From Bdellovibrionales bacterium (GTDB taxonomy: Bacteria; Bdellovibrionota; Bdellovibrionia; Bdellovibrionales; Bdellovibrionaceae), in contig JADJOV010000016.1 in NCBI GenBank assembly GCA_016713585.1, positions 1 to 56,328 of the forward strand: DNA of 56,328 bases, in the 5' to 3' direction. The notes under the pieces are model-generated. The model worked only from the letters and a program-made list of their open reading frames with translations, made no database searches and was not told the DNA's origin. The translations under genes and the position numbers were made by a program. Shown piece by piece: positions 37,360 through 47,645 of the stretch (its first letter is position 1; every line of letters starts with the position of its first letter).

Positions 37360-38564
37360 GCAGCCTTCCGTTTGAGGACGGTGACCAGGCGAGAGCAAGC
37401 TTTTGCGAGTTGATCTTCGGGAACTGTAATACTCAGTCGAGCATAGGTTTTCTCTCCGAAGGCATCCCCGGGAACAAGGGCCACAAGGGCGTCCTTCAGC
37501 ATTCGCTCACAAAATTCAGAAATTGTTTCTTGGGGCAGCAAATAGGCCTGACAATTGATGAAATGATAAAAAGCCCCTTGAGGTCGGATGAGGGTAAGCC
37601 CCTTCGCCTCAGAGAGAATTTTTGCCGAAAGCTCTGCCCGCCGCTGATAGGATTCTAGTTGCGGTATAAACTCACACTCTGGAAGAGAGAGAGCTTTGAT
37701 TGCTGCGGCTTGGGCCAGGGCGTTGATTCCTGAGGTGCTTTGACCCTGAATCTTGGCCATGGCCTGGGTCAAGGCCAAGGGAGCCACCGACCAACCGACC
37801 CGCCAACCTGTCATAGCGGCACTCTTGGAGAGGCCATTAATCGTGATGGTTTGATTGACCCATTCGGGAACAGCCTGCAAAAATGAGCAAAATTGAAATG
37901 GTTTAAAAACAATTCCGTCATAGATTTCATCACTGATCACAAGAAAATCTGCAGGCGCCTGGGTCTGAAGAATCCGGGCCAGGTTCTGATATTCGTGTTT
38001 AGAATAGACAGCCCCGGTGGGATTGTTTGGCGAATTAAGAACCAACACACGAGCGCGTGGGAAGGCCAAAAAGGCTTCGCTGAGTTGTTCAGGGGTCAGT
38101 TTGAAACCAAATTCGGATTTTGTTCTAACAATCACTGGTTCGCCCCCAGCCAGTTTGACCATTTCTGGATAGCTCGTCCAATAGGGCGATGGAATCAAGA
38201 CTTGATCTCCCGGGTTAAGCACGGCTAAAAATGAATTAAATAAAGCTTGTTTGCCTCCATTTGTGATAATGACGTCCTTGGCTGTCCAGGGTATTGCCAA
38301 GGAGGTCTGTTGGAGATTTGTCTTTCTGGCCACAGCCTCTCTCAGCTCGAGCACGCCAACAGCCAAGGTGTATTTTGATTTATTGTCGTGGACGGCTTGA
38401 ATAACTGCTTGTTTGACAAGTTCATGGACGGGGAAATCCGGCTCCCCAGCGGTGAGGTTGACAAGATCCTGACCTTGTTGAATCAAGTCTTGGGCGAGTG
38501 CGTTCATTTTGAGAGTCACACTTTCGTGAACCATCTGCACTCGCTGAGACAGTTTCACTTTCAT
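37356..38564 (-). CDS. Class I aminotransferase, aspartate/aromatic type
   Basis: 402 residues. Fold-type I PLP enzyme with NLTAGEPDFPV, NGGKQALFN, LNSPNNPTGAVYS, DEIYDGI and the PLP lysine in INGLSKSAAMTGWRVGW (about 240). It belongs to the Bacillus-like aspartate aminotransferase (1-gamma) subfamily. In this operon it probably performs the last step to tyrosine, or converts prephenate to arogenate. It overlaps aroC and aroKDE by ATGA. Confidence 0.92.
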   Translation of the reverse strand: MKVKLSQRVQMVHESVTLKMNALAQDLIQQGQDLVNLTAGEPDFPVHELVKQAVIQAVHDNKSKYTLAVGVLELREAVARKTNLQQTSLAIPWTAKDVIITNGGKQALFNSFLAVLNPGDQVLIPSPYWTSYPEMVKLAGGEPVIVRTKSEFGFKLTPEQLSEAFLAFPRARVLVLNSPNNPTGAVYSKHEYQNLARILQTQAPADFLVISDEIYDGIVFKPFQFCSFLQAVPEWVNQTITINGLSKSAAMTGWRVGWSVAPLALTQAMAKIQGQSTSGINALAQAAAIKALSLPECEFIPQLESYQRRAELSAKILSEAKGLTLIRPQGAFYHFINCQAYLLPQETISEFCERMLKDALVALVPGDAFGEKTYARLSITVPEDQLAKACSRLVTVLKRKAA

Positions 38565-39739
38565 GGTGACTGATTCCAGGCCAGGACGCGGGCCTTGATT
38601 TCAGGCAGAGAGTCTCCGCCAAATTTATCCAAAATAGCATTGGCTAACACGAGAGCCAACAGTGACTCGCCAATGACTGCGGCCGCGGGAACCGCCGACA
38701 CATCAGATCTTTCCACATGAGCTTTTTCAATTTGATCCGTCGAGACCTTGACTGAGTTCAATGGAGTCATCAAGGTTGCCAAGGGCTTCATGGCGGAGCG
38801 GACCACGAGGGGTTGACCAGTTGTCATCCCACCATCAATTCCACCAGATCTATTCGTGGTTTGGGTCACTCGGGCATGCTGCTTGCTTGGGAAATATTCG
38901 TCATGGGCTTCGGAGCCAAATATTTTACCCAGCTCAAATCCTAGTCCGATTTCAACCCCTTTGATCGCATTGAGGCTCATAAAGGCTTGGGCAATATCTC
39001 CCTCGAGGCGACGATCCCAATGTACATAGCTGCCGAGACCGAGGGGTAGATTCAGGGCAATGACTTCGAAAATTCCACCCAAGGTTTCGCCTCTCCTCTT
39101 GGCTTCATCCATCAGGGTGATCATTTCGATGTCGACACTTTTTGTGTAAACACGCAACTGGTGAAGATCGACAATTTTGTTTAAATTTGGCAATTGGGCG
39201 GCTGGCACGACCGCAGTGTCTTCAATGGGACCGATTTGGACCACGCGGGAAACAATTTGAATATTGAGTTCTTCAAGAAATCGACGGGCGAGGTTGCCAA
39301 GGGCCACTCGAATGGTCGTTTCTCGCGCTGACGCACGCTCCAGCACATTCCGCATATCGTCATGACGATATTTAATTCCCCCAAGATAGTCTGCATGGCC
39401 GGGGCGGGGAACTTCAAGTTTTCGCTGGGGAACTGGCGGCTCAGCGCTCGTGCTGAGGGGTTCTGGCTGCATAATCCCAGTCCAATTTTTCCAATCTTTA
39501 TTTTCTATCATCAGGGCCACGGGACTGCCTAAAGTATATCCCTGCCGAATTCCCGACAAAATTTGCACAGAATCATCTTCCATTTTTTGTCGTGAACCAC
39601 GCCCATAGCCGAGCTTGCGTCGTTTGAGATCAGCGTGAATGCTGGCAACCTCAATGCTGAGGCCTGAGGGGAGGCCTTCTAAGATTCCAACCAGGGCTCG
39701 ACCGTGGGACTCCCCAGCGGTGAGATAACGGAGTCTCAT
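38561..39739 (-). CDS. aroC: Chorismate synthase
   Basis: 392 residues with the family signatures: GESHGRALVGILEGLPSG at the start, GRGSRQKMEDD, and a GGIDGGMTTGQPL stretch near 290-310. It converts 5-enolpyruvylshikimate-3-phosphate to chorismate using reduced FMN. Overlaps with aroA before it and the aminotransferase after it are 4 bases (ATGA). Confidence 0.96.
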   Translation of the reverse strand: MRLRYLTAGESHGRALVGILEGLPSGLSIEVASIHADLKRRKLGYGRGSRQKMEDDSVQILSGIRQGYTLGSPVALMIENKDWKNWTGIMQPEPLSTSAEPPVPQRKLEVPRPGHADYLGGIKYRHDDMRNVLERASARETTIRVALGNLARRFLEELNIQIVSRVVQIGPIEDTAVVPAAQLPNLNKIVDLHQLRVYTKSVDIEMITLMDEAKRRGETLGGIFEVIALNLPLGLGSYVHWDRRLEGDIAQAFMSLNAIKGVEIGLGFELGKIFGSEAHDEYFPSKQHARVTQTTNRSGGIDGGMTTGQPLVVRSAMKPLATLMTPLNSVKVSTDQIEKAHVERSDVSAVPAAAVIGESLLALVLANAILDKFGGDSLPEIKARVLAWNQSP

Positions 39740-41028
39740 AGAACCCCCGTTAAAGCACCTAGAACCTCATAAAAATTTGGGTAAGAAGTCAGAACAGAAT
39801 CAACTCCACGGATTTCAGTTTCGCCCTTGGCGACGAGGCCAGCAATAGAAAAGGACATCGCAATTCGATGATCCAAAAAAGTTTCGATGGCACAACCCTG
39901 AAGAGATTGTGGGCCTTCAATTCGAAACCCGTCTTTGAAGGTTTCGATTTTCGCCCCCATGGCCCGTAAATTCTGCGCAACGGTTTCAATCCGATCACTT
40001 TCCTTAACTCTGAGCTCTTCGGCTCCGTGGACTTCGGTGACACCGTGGGCCTGAGTTGCCAGCACGGCAAGGATTGGAATCTCATCGATCATTGACGGAA
40101 TCTCGTGGGGAGCCACGCTTGTGCCGCACAGGTCACCTGAACGCACGCGGAGATTTCCGATGGGCTCTGGCTGTTCCACGGTTGTTTCTGTTTCGATGCG
40201 AATGCCCATGCGTTTGGCGACATTCATAAATCCAGTTCGGGTTGGATTGAGAGAGACATTTTGAATTTCAACATCAGAGTTTTTGATCAATCCGGCAGCG
40301 GCAATCCAAAAGGCCGCTGAAGATGGGTCCCCGGGGACTCGAATGGTGGCCCCGGCGAGTTCTGCCAGGCCCGAAATTGAAATGCTCTCAGGGCTTATCT
40401 TGAGATCAGCACCAAAAAACGGAAGCAGCCGCTCGGTATGGTCACGACTGCCGATTTCACCTCTCAAAGTTGTCATTCCTTCGGCGTAAAGACCTGCCAA
40501 GAGAAGCGATGTTTTAACTTGGGCACTGGCAATCTTCAAATGATAATCAATTCCTTTGAGTTTCTGATGCTGTCGAGAGTGAACAGTCAAAGGAGCAAAA
40601 TCGCCGTTTGTCAGTGTGAATTCGGCACCCATCAGTGTCAGTGGCCCAGCCACTCGTTTCATCGGGCGCTTGATGAGTGAGTTATCGCCAGTGAGCGTGG
40701 CTGAAAAACCTTGCCCTGCCAGCAGGCCCATCAACAAACGCATCGTGGTTCCAGAATTCCCACAGTCTAAAATATCTTTGGGTTGGATTAAACCATGTTT
40801 GCCGCGGCCATTCACCACTGTTCGAGCGGCATTCCCCGAAATTTCAACTCCGAGGGCTCGCAGGCAATTTTGAGTTGAGTGGACATCGCCACTGTCTAAC
40901 AGGTTTAGTGCTTCCGTTTTTCCAGAGGCAATGGCCCCAAAGATCATCGCCCGATGAGAAACGGATTTATCTCCAGGAACAATTGCCACACCATGAAGGC
41001 GGTTTGAGGCTTTAATATGCTTTTTCAT
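39736..41028 (-). CDS. aroA: 3-phosphoshikimate 1-carboxyvinyltransferase (EPSP synthase)
   Basis: 430 residues, two-domain inside-out alpha/beta barrel. Motifs: VPGDKSVSHRAMIFGAIA (PEP and shikimate-3-phosphate binding), LDCGNSGTTMRLLMGLLAG and KESDRIETVA near the end. PEP is joined to shikimate-3-phosphate. ATG 41028 lies 22 bases after aroF. Confidence 0.97.
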   Translation of the reverse strand: MKKHIKASNRLHGVAIVPGDKSVSHRAMIFGAIASGKTEALNLLDSGDVHSTQNCLRALGVEISGNAARTVVNGRGKHGLIQPKDILDCGNSGTTMRLLMGLLAGQGFSATLTGDNSLIKRPMKRVAGPLTLMGAEFTLTNGDFAPLTVHSRQHQKLKGIDYHLKIASAQVKTSLLLAGLYAEGMTTLRGEIGSRDHTERLLPFFGADLKISPESISISGLAELAGATIRVPGDPSSAAFWIAAAGLIKNSDVEIQNVSLNPTRTGFMNVAKRMGIRIETETTVEQPEPIGNLRVRSGDLCGTSVAPHEIPSMIDEIPILAVLATQAHGVTEVHGAEELRVKESDRIETVAQNLRAMGAKIETFKDGFRIEGPQSLQGCAIETFLDHRIAMSFSIAGLVAKGETEIRGVDSVLTSYPNFYEVLGALTGVL

Positions 41029-41050
41029 TTTGCTCTTTTCACTTTATGAT

Positions 41051-42087
41051 TCACTTTTGGTGACTGTTGTCCATAATGCTAACCCCCAAGGCTGCAGCGA
41101 CTCTTTTACAGTCCTCAACGATATGGGTGAAATCTTTTGGTGTGAGGGCCTGAGGGCCATCACAAAGCGCCTGCTCGGCATCATCATGCACGTCAACCAA
41201 AATCGAATGAGCCCCAACGGCCAGACTGGCTACACTCATGCCTGGAACGTCTTCTTTTCGACCACTTCCGTGACTTGGGTCGACAACGACTGGTAGATGA
41301 GTGAGAAATTTGACCACGGGAATGGCGCCGAGATCGATGACGTTGCGGGTGTATTTGGCATCGAAGGTTCGAATTCCTCTTTCACAAAGCATTACTTGGT
41401 GATTACCTCCGGCGAGGACATATTCGGCGGCCAGCAACCATTCGTCGATCGTTGCAGACATTCCTCGCTTAATCATGACCGGCTTGTTAAGTTTTCCAAC
41501 TTCTCGTAAAAGAGAAAAATTCTGCATGTTCCTGGTGCCAATTTGAATAATATCACCGTATTTGTAAACCATTTCAAGGGACTTTGAGTCCAAGGCCTCG
41601 GTGATGACGGGTACTCCTGTCTCAAGGCTTGCTTCACGCAATATTTTGAGTCCGTCTTCACCCATCCCATGAAAGGCATAGGGGGAAGTTCGGGGTTTAT
41701 AGGCCCCCCGCGCAACACGTTGGCTCCGGCCTTTTTAACGGCTCGGGCAATTCGAAGGGTTTGATCAGCACTCTCGACCGCGCAGGGCCCTCCCATAATG
41801 ACAAAACGTCCAGGGCCGTAGGTCACTCCGCGAACAGTAATTTCTGTATCTTCCTTTTTGAATTGCCTTGAAGCTAGACGGTAAGGGGAGCTCACTCGAA
41901 TGACATCTTCAACACCTTCAAGTTGTTTAAACATGTTGATATCGATTTTTGTATCGTCCCCGAGGAGATTGATTGTCACCTTAAAAGTCCCATTTAAAAC
42001 AATAGGTTCACAATTGTATTTCTCTGCGCGGCCTTTGACATGGCTGAGCTCTTCCGGTGTATGGTTTGATTTCATAATAATAAGCAC
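41051..42087 (-). CDS. aroF: DAHP synthase, type I-beta with N-terminal ferredoxin-like domain (one frameshift)
   Basis: About 345 residues. An N-terminal ACT-like domain (1-75) like that of Thermotoga DAHP synthase, which gives feedback control, precedes the barrel: GPCAVES, NVLRGGAYKPRTSPYAFHG (restored), TEALD, IQIGTRNMQNF, PVMIKRGMSAT and DPSHGSGR. The frame breaks in a six-C run at 41704-41709; a seventh base restores RGGAYKP exactly. It joins PEP and erythrose-4-phosphate. GTG 42087 follows AAAGGAGT. Confidence 0.95.
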
Positions 42088-42117
42088 GGGTGCGACTCCT
42101 TTGATAATCTGTGATGT

Positions 42118-43284
42118 TTACTTTTGTATTTTCAATTTAAAATCTTTAGCCAGATCGAACTCTCCCTGAAAGGTCCCAGTCGATATTTTCTCTTCAATAT
42201 TCTCAAGCCTAGATTTAAAAAGAGCAATCGTCTGCAAAATATATTTCGAATTTGTTAATGCAATGTCCTTCCACATAGAAAACTCAGAGGTCGCTAGTCG
42301 AGTCATGTCTCTAAAGGCTGGTCCAAAGATCAGGGGAGCGTTAGAATCTTTGAAAAAGTCCCGGGCGGTTAGCGATAAGGTTGTTGAAAGAAATTGGGGC
42401 AGGTGACTCGTCATGGCAAGAATCTGATCATGGATGTCTGGTGAGATTTCGAGTTCACATCCACCGAGCAAATTGATCAATTCTTTGTGTCCTTTCATCG
42501 CCCCATCTTCAATAGGTCTTGGGATGGTGACTAGGATGTTTTGTTGAGTGAAGAGGTCCGGTGTCGAGGCCGCAGAACCACCGCCCGCCCGACCCACCAT
42601 TGGATGAAGACCGACATAGTTGATTTCTGCGGGGAGAGTTTTGATGACGGTATCGCACAAATCCTTTTTAGTTGAGCCCATATCGACAAGAAGACTGTGA
42701 TGTTTGAGGTATTTTCCTTTGGTCGTGACGAAATCTTGCATGGCGTGAATTGGGGTTGATAAAATGATGAGATCAAAGGAGCGAAGGACCTCAGGGTCGG
42801 GAAGGGTTGAAAAATAATTCGATAGCTTGGGCATAATATGTATTGCTGGCGGGCGGGGATCCATGCCGCTCAAAGCTAACGTTGGAATTTTTTTGCGTAA
42901 TTGTAAAACACAGGAGGCCCCAATAAGTCCCAGACCTATAACCAGGATTTTTTTGTTTTCAAGGGTCGGAAAGGAGTTTAAAGGCGAAGATTCTTCGGCC
43001 TCCCATTGGCGAAATTTTTTTATTAGCTCGTTAAAGAAGTCGACCAAGAACTCGTCAGACAAAGGGCCATTATTTTGGTTCTTCACATTCTGAAGAATCT
43101 GAGCTTCTCGTTTTGGGTCATAGATGGGGCACTTATTTTGGATCTTCCACTTCCCTACGGCTTTAACGAGCAATGCGCGTTCATTTAGATTTTTGAGCAG
43201 ATCTCGATCGAGGGAGTCTATTTGGTGGCGCAGCCGCTGCAATTCTAATTCAGTCTTCGAAGAATCTCCCAACGAATCTGTCAT
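42118..43284 (-). CDS. tyrA: Chorismate mutase / prephenate dehydrogenase
   Basis: 388 residues from ATG 43284, preceded by GGGGAGGGA; upstream in-frame starts would overlap the ppc promoter. Residues 1-95 are an AroQ-type chorismate mutase (LRHQIDSLDRDLLKNLNERA, VKAVGKWKIQNKCPIYDPKREAQIL). Then come an NAD-binding fold (ILVIGLGLIGASCVLQL) and the prephenate dehydrogenase helical part (GLHPMVGRAGGG, HDQILAMTSHLPQFLS). It converts chorismate to 4-hydroxyphenylpyruvate. First gene of the operon. Confidence 0.93.
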   Translation of the reverse strand: MTDSLGDSSKTELELQRLRHQIDSLDRDLLKNLNERALLVKAVGKWKIQNKCPIYDPKREAQILQNVKNQNNGPLSDEFLVDFFNELIKKFRQWEAEESSPLNSFPTLENKKILVIGLGLIGASCVLQLRKKIPTLALSGMDPRPPAIHIMPKLSNYFSTLPDPEVLRSFDLIILSTPIHAMQDFVTTKGKYLKHHSLLVDMGSTKKDLCDTVIKTLPAEINYVGLHPMVGRAGGGSAASTPDLFTQQNILVTIPRPIEDGAMKGHKELINLLGGCELEISPDIHDQILAMTSHLPQFLSTTLSLTARDFFKDSNAPLIFGPAFRDMTRLATSEFSMWKDIALTNSKYILQTIALFKSRLENIEEKISTGTFQGEFDLAKDFKLKIQK

Positions 43285-43405
43285 AATTGTTCCCTCCCCG
43301 GTCATCATGACAGACAAATTGTTGAAATCAATTTTTTTGTTTTTCAGCATAGACTCTTGGTCCCTTTTTAAAGTACAAAAGTATGGCCCATGAGTTAGCC
43401 TCAAA

Positions 43406-46202
43406 TTGAAAAAGGAAGTTATCAATGATGAAATTATCTATGAGAAACTATTTATGATCGACGAAGGAAAATCCAAAGACCTTCCACTTCGTGAAGACAT
43501 TCGATTGCTTGGCCGAATTCTTGGAGATACGGTTCGGGAGCAAGAAGGGGAAGGTATGTTCAACCTAATTGAACAAATCCGGAAAAGTTCCATCACCTTT
43601 CGTCGAAATTCAGATCCCAGCGCCCGAGCTGAGCTCGAGAGAATTCTAAATGGTCTGACTCCTGACGCGACAGTAATCGTTGTGCGAGCCTTTAGCTATT
43701 TTTCTCATTTGGCGAATATTGCCGAGGATCTTCATCATTCTCGTCGATCCCGGACTCATCTGATCGGTGGAGCGGCCCCTCGGCCTGGGAGTATCAAACG
43801 ATCCTTGGACTTATTAGAACAGGAAAGGGTCGACGGGCAGGCCGTGAGGGCTTTTTTTGAAAAAGCTTGTGTTGTCCCCGTCTTGACAGCCCATCCCACT
43901 GAAGTGCAAAGAAAGAGTATTCTAGATATTGAAATGAAAATTGCGCGACTCTTGACAGAAAGAGATCGGAGTCAGTTGACCCCGGAGGAGACTGAAGCAA
44001 ATCTAGACTCTTTGCGTAGAACGGTTTTGCTTTTGTGGCAAACTCGAATGCTTCGACTCACAAAACTTGCGGTGATTGATGAAGTTGAAAATGGTCTATC
44101 TTATTATACTCAAAGTTTTTTGGAGGAGATTCCGCGGTTTTATAATCGACTCGAAGATAATTTAGGCAAGAGTTATCCTCAATTGCCGGAGCAGGGACTT
44201 CCACCTTTTTTGAGGATGGGCTCCTGGATTGGAGGGGATCGTGACGGAAACCCATTTGTGACCGCTCAAGTGATGCAACAGACACTTTGTCTCCAGTCGA
44301 CCAGGATTTTTGATTTTTATTTGCGCCAGTTACATAAATTGGGTGCAGATCTTTCTCCGACTCGACTTTTAGTCCAGATGTCTGACGAGCTTTTGAGTTT
44401 GGCTCAGCGGTCGCCAGATAAAAGTCCTCATCGAGAAGATGAACTTTATCGTCGAGCTATTTCTGGAATATATGCCAGGGTTGCCGCAACGGCGCGAAAG
44501 TTAGATCATATGCAAATCAATCGTCAAGAAGTAGGATCAGCACCAGCCTATGCTGACTGCGCTGAATTTGCTTCTGACTTAAACATTTTGACACGCTCTC
44601 TTGAGTCTCATAAGTCCCATTTGCTGACTCGGGGACGATTGCGACGCTTGAGTTCAGCTGTTAAAGTTTTTGGGTTTTATTTGGCGCCTCTTGATTTGAG
44701 ACAAAATTCAGCGGTTCATGAAGTTGTGATTGCGGAGCTTTTTTCTGCCGTCAGTTCTGTGGATTATCTGAAGCTCGGAGAAAGTGAGCGCCGTCAGATC
44801 TTGTTAAGTGAATTAAGTCACGATCGCCCCTTGGTTTGTCCTTTTCGTACTTACTCTGAGGAAACTCAGAGCGAACTTGAGATTTTGCGAATGGCGGCCC
44901 AAATGCAGAGTCAATATTCGCAGGAGGCGTTGCCGAACTATATTATTTCCAAGACATCTGATGTTTCAGATATTTTGGAGGTGGCACTGCTCCTCAAAGA
45001 AACTGGAATTTTTCGCCCACAGGTTGGGCTTCTGGGCATGAATATTATTCCCTTGTTTGAGACTGTCGAGGATTTGCAAAAAGCACCTCAGATGATGGAA
45101 GAACTTTTTCGATCCCCAATATAGGCACTGGCTGAAGTCTCGTCAAGCGACTCAGGAAGTGATGTTAGGATATTCGGATTCGAATAAAGACGGTGGATTC
45201 TTGACCTCTTGTTGGGAACTCTACAAGGCAGAGATAAAACTGGTCGAGGTTTTTGAAAAACACAGGCTTCAGCTCAGGCTCTTTCACGGGCGCGGCGGGT
45301 CGGTGGGTCGTGGTGGAGGACCTAGCTACCAAGCGATATTGGCTCAGCCAGCCGGAGCAGTGCAGGGGCAAATTCGAATCACTGAACAGGGAGAGGTGAT
45401 TGCTTCAAAATATTCAACACCAGAGGTGACGCGGCGGAATTTGGAAATTATTGTTTCTGCCACAATGGAGGCGAGTCTATTGAAAACTCATCAAACAGCG
45501 ACTCTGCCAAGGTCCCTGCAGGTGATGGACCGACTCTCTGGCTTGGCCTTTCGTGCTTATCGAAAGATGGTTTACGAGACGCCAGGGTTTGAGAAGTATT
45601 TTTGGGAATCCACAGTCATTAGTGAAATTGCTGAACTCAATATAGGGAGTCGTCCAGCCTCTCGTAAAAAGAGCACGGCGATTGAGGACCTTCGAGCGAT
45701 TCCTTGGGTCTTTTCCTGGGCCCAATGCCGTTTGATGTTGCCGGCTTGGTTTGGGGTCGGGTCAGCGATCGAAGATTGGCTCAAGGAAGAACCCCAAGGG
45801 ATGGGGATTTTACAGGAAATGTATGCCTCTTGGCCGTTTTTTGAAACCATGATTTCTAATGTGGATATGGTTCTTGCAAAGACAGATATCGCGATCGCCT
45901 CCCGTTACTCGGAGCTCGTGAATGATGCGGCTTTGAGGGAACTTGTCTTTCCGCAACTCAAAGCTGAACTTGAACGAACAATTCGTTTTGTTCTGGAAAT
46001 TTCAGGCAGCCAAGAACTTCTTACGCAGAATCCTTTGCTTTCAAGGTCGATTCGAAATCGCTTTCCCTATATAGACCCTTTGAATCACTTGCAGTTTGAA
46101 TTGCTCAAACGATATCGGGCCGGCGATCATCAGGATCGGGTCAAGCGCGGGATTCATTTATGTATCAATGGGGTTGCCGCAGGACTTCGAAATAGCGGAT
46201 AG
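43406..46202 (+). CDS. ppc: Phosphoenolpyruvate carboxylase (one frameshift)
   Basis: About 930 residues. Motifs in order: VLTAHPTEVQRKSI (catalytic His, about 155), WIGGDRDGNPFVT, the C-terminal GYSDSNKDGGFL, HGRGGSVGRGGGP and TEQGEVIASKY. The product is an anaplerotic enzyme giving oxaloacetate from PEP and bicarbonate. The frame breaks at TTTTT 45105-45109 (after MMEELF); the next frame gives DPQYRHWLKSRQATQEVMLG, matching the family. Start TTG 43406 is the longest; ATG 43424 and 43454 are alternatives. Divergent from tyrA. Confidence 0.95.
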
Positions 46203-46275
46203 GGTTGCTGAGGGGAAGTGCAATCGAGGGCGAATTTAAAGAAAGAAACCAGGTCTGGTCTTCAATTGCGCCGGC

Positions 46276-46857
46276 CTACGCCGTATTGAGCATTTGAATC
46301 AACATTGGATCCGTCGTGTCGAAGCCCCAAGGGATAAAGCATCGTTTGGCATCATTGATATTTTTCTTCATATACTTAGTTATATGCTCATAGTCCCTAC
46401 CCCAGGCAATGAGTCGAGTGAAGGGGCGGGCCACCCAGAACTGATTTTTTTTGTATCCTGCCGCTTTCGATTCACCAGCAGCTCCGCGCTGAGCCTTCAA
46501 CACATGTCGCGCAATAAGCCCCGTGATCACACGAATAAATTTTGAGAATTTTTTTCGATCATCGAGCTTAATGACCAGATGAAGATGATTGCCCACATTG
46601 ACTAAATGATAGATCCGTATTCGGCACAGTCGCGCATGGGTTCTAATAATTTCATCAATTTTACTGACATTATAATTATGCAGCATCGACTTCGTACCGA
46701 TGGCTTGCGCAGATTTCAAAACTAAATGCATAGGCTCTTTGGTCGTTAGAGGCCTTACAATCTTGGCGTTGCCTTTGAGTAAAGCTCCGCCGAATTGCCT
46801 AATGATCTTTCTCTTAAACAGAGACAGCTGTACTTCTTTGGATTTTCTATGCCCCAT
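46276..46857 (-). CDS. Y1-type (REP-associated tyrosine) transposase, copy 2
   Basis: 193 residues, about 95 % identical to copy 1, with the same HUH site NHLHLVIK and tyrosine region EHITKYMKKN. Substitutions are mostly conservative (Tyr/Phe, Ala/Val, Ser/Thr, Met/Ile) and no stop is present, so both copies stay under selection or are recent. GGAAGT precedes ATG 46857. Confidence 0.85.
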   Translation of the reverse strand: MGHRKSKEVQLSLFKRKIIRQFGGALLKGNAKIVRPLTTKEPMHLVLKSAQAIGTKSMLHNYNVSKIDEIIRTHARLCRIRIYHLVNVGNHLHLVIKLDDRKKFSKFIRVITGLIARHVLKAQRGAAGESKAAGYKKNQFWVARPFTRLIAWGRDYEHITKYMKKNINDAKRCFIPWGFDTTDPMLIQMLNTA

Positions 46858-46878
46858 CTGATTTGACTTCCTTGCTGG

Positions 46879-46907
46879 AATTTACAATTTTATGGTAGCG
46901 ATGTCAA
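46879..46907 (-). promoter_or_regulatory. Promoter of Y1 transposase copy 2
   Basis: TTGACA (46907-46902) and TAAATT (46884-46879) on the minus strand, 17 bases apart, as in copy 1. Confidence 0.65.
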
Positions 46908-47460
46908 TTATTTTTCTCTCGATTTGGGGTAGGTCGTATCAATGAATTTGTGCTGGATCCTTTCTGCGCAAGTCTATATTGATCTGCAATTTGTAACGTT
47001 GTGCTCGGATCTTTTGGTTGATTGCCAATACTATTATTGGCACGCTCCACTCTTCTCAATCTATAAAAACCTTGTGCAGGTGCAGGCAAAGAGATAAAAT
47101 AAGCCATCGACGGGATATATAGAAAAGTCTCCTGTTCCCAGTGTGTTCCTCTCAACTCTTGAGCTTGCTGTCTAGCTTTTAGGCTTCGTTCGATCATTTT
47201 TTTTCTGCCGCTGTGATGGACAGCATTGGCTTCAGTGATCCCGCTGGCAATAGATCAATTTGTTCCAAAGCCACGGCTTCGGTCACAACCGTCACCACCT
47301 GGTGCTGCGTAATTTGATGATACAGACCCCAGGATAAAATCTTTCTTGCTCCAAATGGTAGGCAATCCTGCGGCAGTGCCACTCGGGATGCTTCTTCGCA
47401 AGTCCCACAACTCGCTTCTCCTCGATTGGTGTAATTTTTTCTGGCCGCCACCGCCGCCAT
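46904..47460 (-). CDS. One or two small hypothetical proteins joined at an A-run
   Basis: Frame 47460-47194 (88 residues, ASCGTCEEASR near the start) and frame 47197-46904 (97 residues) overlap by 4 bases at ATGA. The overlap lies at eight A on the minus strand (about 47198-47205). They could be two coupled genes, or one protein of about 185 residues broken by an A-run indel; a single-base shift there joins them. I recognise no family. The stop of the second frame lies inside the promoter of the transposase unit, so the unit may have been inserted behind them. Nothing else is supported between 46916 and 47645. Confidence 0.35.
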
Positions 47461-47645
47461 GATGAGAGCTCATTTTGCTTGTTCGTTTTTCTTTTCTTGG
47501 TTCATATCGAGCCCGGACAGCACAAGCCTAAAGTGACAAAAATTGCCCGACCTAGGATACCTTTGCAAAAGGCTAGTTTTGAATGGAAATGGTCCGATTC
47601 CGCGTGGTATTCAAATATTGAGGCAACTAACCTGGGGGTTTTTGG

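Larger units (their letters stand above)
46273..46915 (-). mobile_element. 643-bp Y1 (RAYT-type) transposase unit, copy 2
   Basis: Same length and ends as 33917-34559, in the same orientation, 12.4 kb away. It starts at GGCCTACGCCG and ends after ATTATTTTT. It is placed just behind ppc, so the two copies bracket the aro operon and ppc. Confidence 0.85.

Noticed and set aside
37360..37398. Longer N-terminus of the aroKDE fusion
   Set aside because: ATG 37359 overlaps the aminotransferase stop as ATGA like the other junctions of the operon; the extra 13 residues are not family-like.
43285..43425. Longer start for tyrA
   Set aside because: It would overlap the ppc start; GGGGAGGGA before ATG 43284 is a much better site and the mutase domain begins right after it.
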